From Pigoraptor vietnamica (lineage: Eukaryota; Opisthokonta; Filasterea): 25,070 nucleotides of DNA. The translations under genes and the position numbers were made by a program. Shown here one piece after another: positions 19,261 through 25,070 of this stretch (position 1 is the first letter of the stretch; each line of letters starts with the position of its first letter). The stretch lies in the NCBI GenBank assembly GCA_943704525.1, contig CALSCQ010000438.1:1-25070 (forward strand), in the 5' to 3' direction. Below the pieces are notes generated by a model. The model worked only from the letters and a program-made list of their open reading frames with translations, had not been told where the DNA came from and made no database searches.

Positions 19261-22202
19261 TCACTTTGACTTCTTGCGCAACTTCTCAAACTTGTCCTGG
19301 AGATGGTGGATGACCTCGTTCGCGCCCATTTCCACGACCTGCGGCGTCGTGCAATATCCCGTTGAGCTCACACCACGTCCACCATGACACACGACATCGC
19401 CTTCACACGCTTCGAGGCATCTCTGCCCTACCTTGGACGGAATGCCCTTGAGCGGATTGTCGTCGATGTTGAGGAGCTTGAGGCGCGTGCACAGGCAAAT
19501 GTCGAGCGGAATGTCGTTGATTTGGTTGTCGTTCATGTAGAAAGTCCCCAGCGAGATGAGGCCGCCTGTTACGACAGCCGCAGGGCTTGAGTACGGCACA
19601 CACACAGCACGGACCCATGCAACACAATGAAGGGACCCCTAAACCAACTGCCCCCAACAAAGGACAGCGCCGTCTGCACGCACCGAATCCCGTCGGAAGC
19701 GCCGTGATCTTGTTCTCAGCGATCGACAGCGTCTTGAGCGCGATGAGCTGTCCGAACGTTTCCGGCAGCGCCGTGAGCTCGTTCGACTGCACCATCAGCG
19801 ACGAGAGCGTGCGGAGGCGTCCAAACTCCCTCGGTAGCTCGGTGAGTTTGTTGCCCTCGAGGTCGAGCGTCTTAAGGCGGCTGAGTTGAACAAAGTCGTC
19901 GGGAAGCTTCACCAGCTGGTTGTTCGATAGGACGAGCGTCTCGAGCTCGTACAGCCGGCCAATGGTGTCTGCGGCACGAACATGTGCGTAGCCGTGTGCT
20001 TGTGTGAGTAAGAGAGAAGAAGCGACCGTGTGTGTAGGAATGTGTGCAACAGTGCACATGATAAGGGCCCGTCGGTTCCAACAACGAGCAGTCAGTCAGC
20101 ACCCACCCGGCAGTGACTCGAGCTTGTTCGTTCCAAGGTTGAGCTCCTTGAGCATCTTTAGCGCGGCAATGTCCGACGGGATGGTCTTGAGGTTGTTGTT
20201 GCTGAGATCGACGCGCACGACGCGCGCAATCGACGGAAAGACGCCGTCACGGATTTCCGATAGCAAGTTGTGCGACATGACAAAAACCTGCGACGACGAA
20301 AGGGGCCTCAGTGACGCTGCTGCGCGTGCGCTCATGTGTGCAACTCTGACTTGGGAGGATGATCCAGACGCTGCGTGCGCACGTGCGTGCGTGCGGGCGC
20401 GCCTAAATGCGCCCATTTTCTTACCTGGACCTGCCTCAGGGCACCGAGACTCTGCGGGACACTGTCAAACTGATTGCGTCCGAGGGCGACCGTCGTCATC
20501 GCGGTGAGGTTGTCGCACATGCCATCAGGGACCGTCTTGAGCTCGTTGCCTTCGAGCGCAAGCTCTTCTAGCTTCGTGCACTTGCCGAGACTCAGCGGCA
20601 GCGACGAGAGCTTGTTGTACCTGCGCAACATGGGATTGTCTCGGCATGAGAACGACGAGCATATGTCGAAGCACGTTACATGCGTGCGCACACACTAGCA
20701 TATGCCCAGGCACATTACGTGCAGTACACGATCCCAAGTCGACATACATGTCGTGATGCACACACCTCAAACTCAATCGCGCCAATCCCGCGATGTTGCC
20801 GATGTTCTCGGGGAGGGATTTGAGCTCGTTGTGTTGGACGTTCAGAGTGACGAGACTGGTGCAGTTGCATATTTCTGTCAAGGCGGAAAGGCCAACACGC
20901 CACATGTCAGCGACTCCCATTTCTCTCGTTTTGCTCTCGTCGCGCAGTGCCGAGACGTAGAGGCGGCCTCACGCCCACTCACCGTCGGGCAACTCCTGCA
21001 GTGCGTTCTGTTGTAGGTCGAGAATGTTGAGCGCGCCGAGTTTTCCAATGTTGCCGTGCACCTTGTCGATGCGGTTGTCGCGGAGGCTCAAGAGCGTGAG
21101 ATTCTGCGGAAAGGAGAGAGAAGGCGAATACGGAATGAATGGAAGAGTCGGTGCCTATTACACGGGAATAAATTGTGCGGTTCGCCACAGCCAGCGCGAA
21201 GGGGGGCATCAAGTCAAAATTTGAAAAACACACAACAAAGGCCAAAGGGACCCAAGCGCCGATCAAGAGCCGATCGGACCGAAGCGGCGTTAGAGAGCCG
21301 CACAGCACGAGAAGTGCATACCGTGAGCGACTCGATTTCCATCGGCACGCTGAAGAGGCGGTTGAATCGGAGGTACAGCTTCGTGAGCGTCGTCAGCATG
21401 TATATCACGCCGGGAATGTCCTGGAGCCTGTTGTGGCGCAGGTCGAGCACCTGCAGCTGCTTCAGCGCCGACATTTCCTCGGGAAGCCACGTGATCTGCG
21501 CGCGCGACGAAAGCATGGATGTCAGATTGGCAACCCAGCCCTCCACAAAAAGGACGCGCACGCAGACAACGAGCGCTATCTCCCGACCACGCGATATCAT
21601 AACATGCAAAACGCGCTCAAGACCGACAAGGCGCTTCCTTTCCACCCTCTCACCTGGTTCTCGCTCAGGCCCAGGATCTTCAGGTTCACGAGGCCCTTGA
21701 TCTCGGGCGGAACCGTCGTCAACTTGTTCGAGTAGAGGTACAGCTCCGTCAGCCACGGCGCCTCAAAGACGAAGAGCGGTACCGTCGTCGTGTCGATGCC
21801 GTTCAGGTCCAAGAACGTCGCCTGCGCCTCGCTACACTTTTTGAATCGGTCGGCGATTGTCGCAATAATGTTCGGATCGACCGTGTTCTCCGACTGGCGC
21901 CGCGGCGACTCGCTGCGCTTGTTGTCACCGCGTATTGACACCTTGCGCGCGATGCCGCTCGTGGCGTCCGAGATCTTTCTCCCGCCGTCCCGGAACTGCA
22001 TCGAGACCTTCTTTCGCATCCCACCCGGCGGCGTGGACGCGGCGAAGGTCATCGACGACGACTGGGACAGCGAGGGGGAGGGCGGCGCATTCTGGGAATA
22101 CACTTGAGAGAGAATCGACCCGGAGGTCGGTGACGGCGACGGCGACGGAAGCTCAGAGACGTCCTGGACGCTCGCGGAATCGCTCACAGAGCTATCGTCC
22201 AT
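19261..22202 (-). CDS. Leucine-rich repeat protein with 20 SHOC2-type repeats, nine exons
   Basis: Exons in order of translation: 22202-21654, 21495-21322, 21103-20983, 20874-20766, 20620-20425, 20287-20107, 19968-19684, 19565-19432, 19338-19261; phases agree, 608 aa. Residues 1-126 are Ser/Pro-rich and probably disordered, with two basophilic kinase-like sites (MRKKVSM, ARKVSIR). From residue 127, twenty 23-residue repeats of the form xLxxLxLxxNxLxxLPxxIgxLx follow in unbroken register; they remain in register across all eight introns, which independently confirms the splice model. The Pro at the LP position and the repeat length put it with the SHOC2/PIRL/Dictyostelium LrrA group of intracellular Ras-linked LRR proteins. 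The final segment (VVEMGANEVIHHLQDKFEKLRKK) caps the solenoid with a helix. No signal peptide, TM or kinase domain is seen. It is convergent with the threonine dehydrogenase gene, 216 nt apart. The exact partner is unknown. Confidence 0.9.
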
Positions 22203-22619
22203 GTTTGCGGCAACTGCAAGGCGCAGCGGCGATGCTTAGAGACGCAGCGGCCCCGACGGGCGCGTGCCCGCAAGCGAAATGCGCCGCCAGTCGACTCCCG
22301 TGCGAGCAGACCGCGATTAACGAGTGATTTTCTTTGCCTCCAAGATAACTTCGAGAGATAACGAGGACACACACGGGCTTGCGGCGAGTTTCCACAGGTC
22401 GACACCGCTTTTTCACGCGCGTGGAAGAGATCCACTGGAGGGGACGGGAGAAACGAGAAGAGGGTTCGAGCGTCAGAAGGAGAAAGGGCGATCGCGCTGT
22501 GAAGCGAGCGACGACGTCGTTTGCCGTGTTGTCGGCCGAGTGTGGCTGTTTGTGTTTTCAAAGGGGCGTGAAACCCTCACCACTGTCAAAAGATCCACCC
22601 TCCACGCACCCCCGTCGCG

Positions 22620-22633
22620 TGATCACGTGATCA
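22620..22633. promoter_or_regulatory. TGATCACGTGATCA palindrome with E-box core
   Basis: A perfect 14-nt inverted repeat centred on CACGTG, about midway in the divergent promoter. Dimeric bHLH-type factors bind such palindromes; use here is inference. Confidence 0.35.
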
Positions 22634-22692
22634 AAGGCGCCAAAATTCAAAAAAACAGAAAAAGAGTGACAGCACTTTGGCAGCCCGTGTCC

Positions 22693-22695
<3 letters not shown>

Positions 22696-22782
<87 letters not shown>
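22696..22782. repeat. (CA)43 dinucleotide microsatellite
   Basis: 87 nt of perfect CA repeat just upstream of the right-edge gene. It is read as His-Thr in an upstream extension of the open frame, but the first plausible start codon is after it (22839). Confidence 0.97.
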
Positions 22783-22783
<1 letters not shown>

Positions 22784-22838
22784 CACGCAAGAAGAGCCCG
22801 TCGTTGCATCGCACGCGCTCAACACACGGAACGAAAGA

Positions 22839-23066
22839 ATGAGTGCACCGCAAATGGCACACACGCCGGCGCGGCCTGCACCGCCGCTGCAGCCGGTGAC
22901 TCCGCTCGGCGACAACGGGACAGATGTCCTGGACGCCTGCGAGGGTCGCCTCCGTCAATACTATTCGAGCGTGGACGCGGTGGCATCGAACGCACAGGCC
23001 GCGAAAGAAGTGCTCATGGACCTCAGCGACGTCTTGCGCCAGACGCGTGCGCGTGGTGTGACGGTG

Positions 23067-23109
<43 letters not shown>

Positions 23110-24983
23110 TTTAGGCCCTTCGGTAGAACATCACGTGTACGCTGGTTCGTGTGATGTGGTTTGTGTGCTTTCTCTGACATTGATTGCGATCGCCGGATAT
23201 TTGCAGTCGGGGGACGCGCGCGTGTTATCCGACCTGGACGCCAAACACGTCAAGTGCGTCGAGGCCGCTCGCCTTATGATCAACGCGTCGCATGACTTTG
23301 TGCAAGTCCTCGGCAACCTCCGCGTGAGCGTGGAGCTCGCCGCGAGCGCCATCTCGGGGGGCATGAAGCTCGCCGCGTGTGCCGTGACTCCGTCGTCGCT
23401 TTCGACAGCTTTCGACGACACAGACGATGACAAGGAAAATTCGCGTGTGTGCCCAAGCGACGCCGAGTCGCGACCGGCGGAGACGCCAGTCTCTTCCGAG
23501 ACAACGCCTGGCGACTCTGCGTCTGCCGCTTCGCATGACTTGTCGTTGTCCAGCGGAAGCGAAGGGCTGACTGTCAGCTCTGTGAGCGACGTTTCGCCAA
23601 TTCCGCGCCGTGAAGTGGGCGCGGCCGCTGGCAACCCCGCGCCAGAGTCGCCGTCGTTTGCGGAGGGGTCGCCGCAGGTCAGCACAGGAGAGCACATGCA
23701 CGTGCGAGGACGGCTGCCAATTGCGACACCTTCGACGGTGTTTGTGGACAAGCGCGTCGCCGCACTCTCCGGGACAGCCCGCAGCGCAATTGGTGGGTAC
23801 CTGTTTGCAGCTGGCTTCCGTCCGTCCGTCTTGGTACAAAGCTCCGCCGGTCTGTGTGCCGTTGGAGGCAACAATCACGCGGCCACTTCGTTCCTCTTCG
23901 CACCATGTCGCGCACGGCGCTCATCTTGCACATCGCTCTTGCTCGACACGCAGCCGCGACTGTCTCTCCGGCGCCTGTGACGCCCACGTTTCCTTCTCCC
24001 CCAATCACCGTTCGCCCGTACGGCGCCGACGGACCCATCAACTACGAGAACGACGAGAGCGGAATGTCGAGCGACACGTCCCTCGCGTCGGTGGGGGACG
24101 CGGCGTTTTCGGTGTTCGGAAGAAAGGCCGCGTCACCCCCAAAGACGCCGCTCATTCGCATGCCCCGTGGCGCACTCGACGAGAGCGACGACGCGGGAAC
24201 GGCGGCGATCGTCAGCGCCGACAAGTAAGTGTCGCGTGTGGCGGCCGAAGCTGAGGACTTTTTTTAAGCGTGGCAAGCCTTCGTTTTAGTGCAAACGCAC
24301 ATCCCACCTCCCGTGCGCACATAAACACTCGGCATGCATACACACTCACACTCACACACACACACACACGCAAACACACTCTCACACATCATTACGCACC
24401 CCTCCCTCCTCCAACAGCACGCCGCAGATGAACGACAGCCCAACCGTCCTCATCAAAATGATGCCTTCCGCCGCTGCCACGCCCGCCACCGCGCGGTTCG
24501 ACCCCTCCGAGGTGTGTCTGGACACTCCGAGCCCGCTTCCCACGCCGCACGTGGCCATCGTGGGCGACAGCGCGTCGATCAACCCCAAAATAACGGCCAT
24601 TCTGGACGAACTCGGTCGGAGGGCGGGCCTTCCGGAGGGAGTTTCCGACGGGTCGGAAATGGCTACCAAGGCGTCGGTGCAGCCGCAACAGCAGCACACC
24701 CAATCGCAGACGCGAGCGCAGGCAGAAACGAAGGCGAGGTTAAAGCTGGACTATGCCGCTTTCCCCGCCACTTTTCAGGTGACTGTCTCATAACGTTGCT
24801 CAGTTGTGCGGGAGCTCTTGCGAGTTTGTGTGCGCAATGGGACGAGCGCGCGTGTACTTACGCCCGCGTGCATCCGTGGCGACCCCTGCGCAGACTGGCC
24901 GCGGTGCGTCTGATCTCGGTCGGCTATTCGGCGTCCTTGTGACCATGCACGAATCCGGCACGGCGACGTCCGCCAATCCCGCG
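22839..24983 (+). CDS. Unrecognised protein with N-terminal helical domain, partial (continues right of the window)
   Basis: Exons: 22839-23063, 23207-23792, 23954-24224, 24418-24778, then a fifth exon ending at donor 24983 and starting at 24894 or 24804; phases agree. At least about 511 aa, with more beyond the right edge. Residues about 25-125 look alpha-helical and soluble (LDACEGRLRQYYSSVDAVASNAQAAKEV-type heptads, then LDAKHVKCVEAARLMINASHDFVQVL), reminiscent of a coiled-coil or BAR-like bundle, but I cannot name a family. The rest is Ser/Pro/Asp-rich and probably disordered, with Pro-directed motifs (SPP, TPL, TPS), a Gln-rich patch, and short ordered islands such as HVAIVGDSASINPKITAILDELGRR. 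No signal peptide or TM seen. The start is chosen because upstream in-frame sequence is only CA repeat. I do not propose a function. Confidence 0.65.
23069..23108. repeat. (CA)20 microsatellite inside the first intron of the right-edge gene
   Basis: Forty nucleotides of perfect CA begin five bases after the GT of the donor site (GTGAGCACAC), so the repeat almost touches the 5' splice site. Reading through it in frame would add His-Thr repeats and then a stop. Confidence 0.95.
24338..24382. repeat. Imperfect CA-rich repeat inside intron 3 of the right-edge gene
   Basis: Interrupted CACACT/CACACA sequence in the intron 24225-24417, the third CA-type tract of this gene neighbourhood. Confidence 0.85.
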
Positions 24984-25070
24984 GTAAGTCGCGTATGTGG
25001 CCGCCTCGGAGTGTGCGAGCCCCGCCCTTTCTCATATAATTAATGCCCACCCCCTCCCTTGTTTCCCCCC

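Larger units (their letters stand above)
22203..22838. promoter_or_regulatory. Divergent promoter region between the LRR gene and the right-edge gene
   Basis: 636 nt separating two divergent start codons. It holds a 14-nt perfect palindrome with a CACGTG core (22620-22633) and a (CA)43 tract (22696-22782) ending 56 nt before the plus-strand ATG at 22839. A CAG acceptor-like site 11 nt upstream of the LRR ATG leaves room for a 5'-UTR intron in that gene. No coding frame here looks real. Confidence 0.55.

Overview
The window is nuclear DNA of a GC-rich, gene-dense, intron-rich unicellular eukaryote. Evidence: long genes are broken by short introns (about 65-235 nt) with GTGAGT/GTGCGT/GTAAGT donors and mostly CAG acceptors; exon phases agree across every junction I could test; long dinucleotide tracts lie in non-coding DNA; there are no Shine-Dalgarno operons. 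The gene set (FAM114A-like, SDR-type mitochondrial threonine dehydrogenase, SHOC2-like LRR protein, dystroglycan-like receptor) would suit a free-living flagellate or amoeba near the animal/fungus/amoebozoan part of the tree (an apusomonad such as Thecamonas would fit). The species cannot be fixed from the sequence alone. No mobile element, viral remnant, tRNA, rRNA or CRISPR array was found.

Layout, left to right: (1) 51-2393, minus strand, nine-exon FAM114A-family gene. (2) 2394-3197, divergent promoter with a (GT)n tract and a TATA box. (3) 3198-4586, plus strand, intronless secreted protein with Asp-box-like propeller repeats. (4) 4587-5675, gene-free stretch with a perfect CArG box. (5) 5676-16561, plus strand, a twelve-exon gene for a predicted 3,238-residue protein, the highlight of the window. 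(6) 17147-19044, plus strand, eight-exon mitochondrial L-threonine 3-dehydrogenase. (7) 19261-22202, minus strand, nine-exon protein with 20 leucine-rich repeats. (8) 22203-22838, divergent promoter with a (CA)43 tract and a CACGTG palindrome. (9) 22839 to past the right edge, plus strand, an unrecognised multi-exon gene.

The standout is gene 5. Its spliced frame joins a short cytosolic N-terminus, a signal anchor, an EGF-like unit, a GT4 (GT-B) glycosyltransferase, a GT2 (GT-A) glycosyltransferase, a Cys-rich segment, four tandem modules each made of a dystroglycan-type cadherin-like (CADG) domain plus a SEA-like domain, four Thr/Pro-rich mucin-like linkers, a transmembrane helix and a 386-residue tail with nine PPxY motifs. 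Animal dystroglycan has CADG + SEA-like + mucin + TM + PPxY and is glycosylated by separate enzymes such as LARGE. Here a two-enzyme glycosylation unit and the dystroglycan-like substrate appear to be one polypeptide. The domain assignments come from motifs read by eye; the functional reading (self-glycosylating adhesion receptor) is inference.
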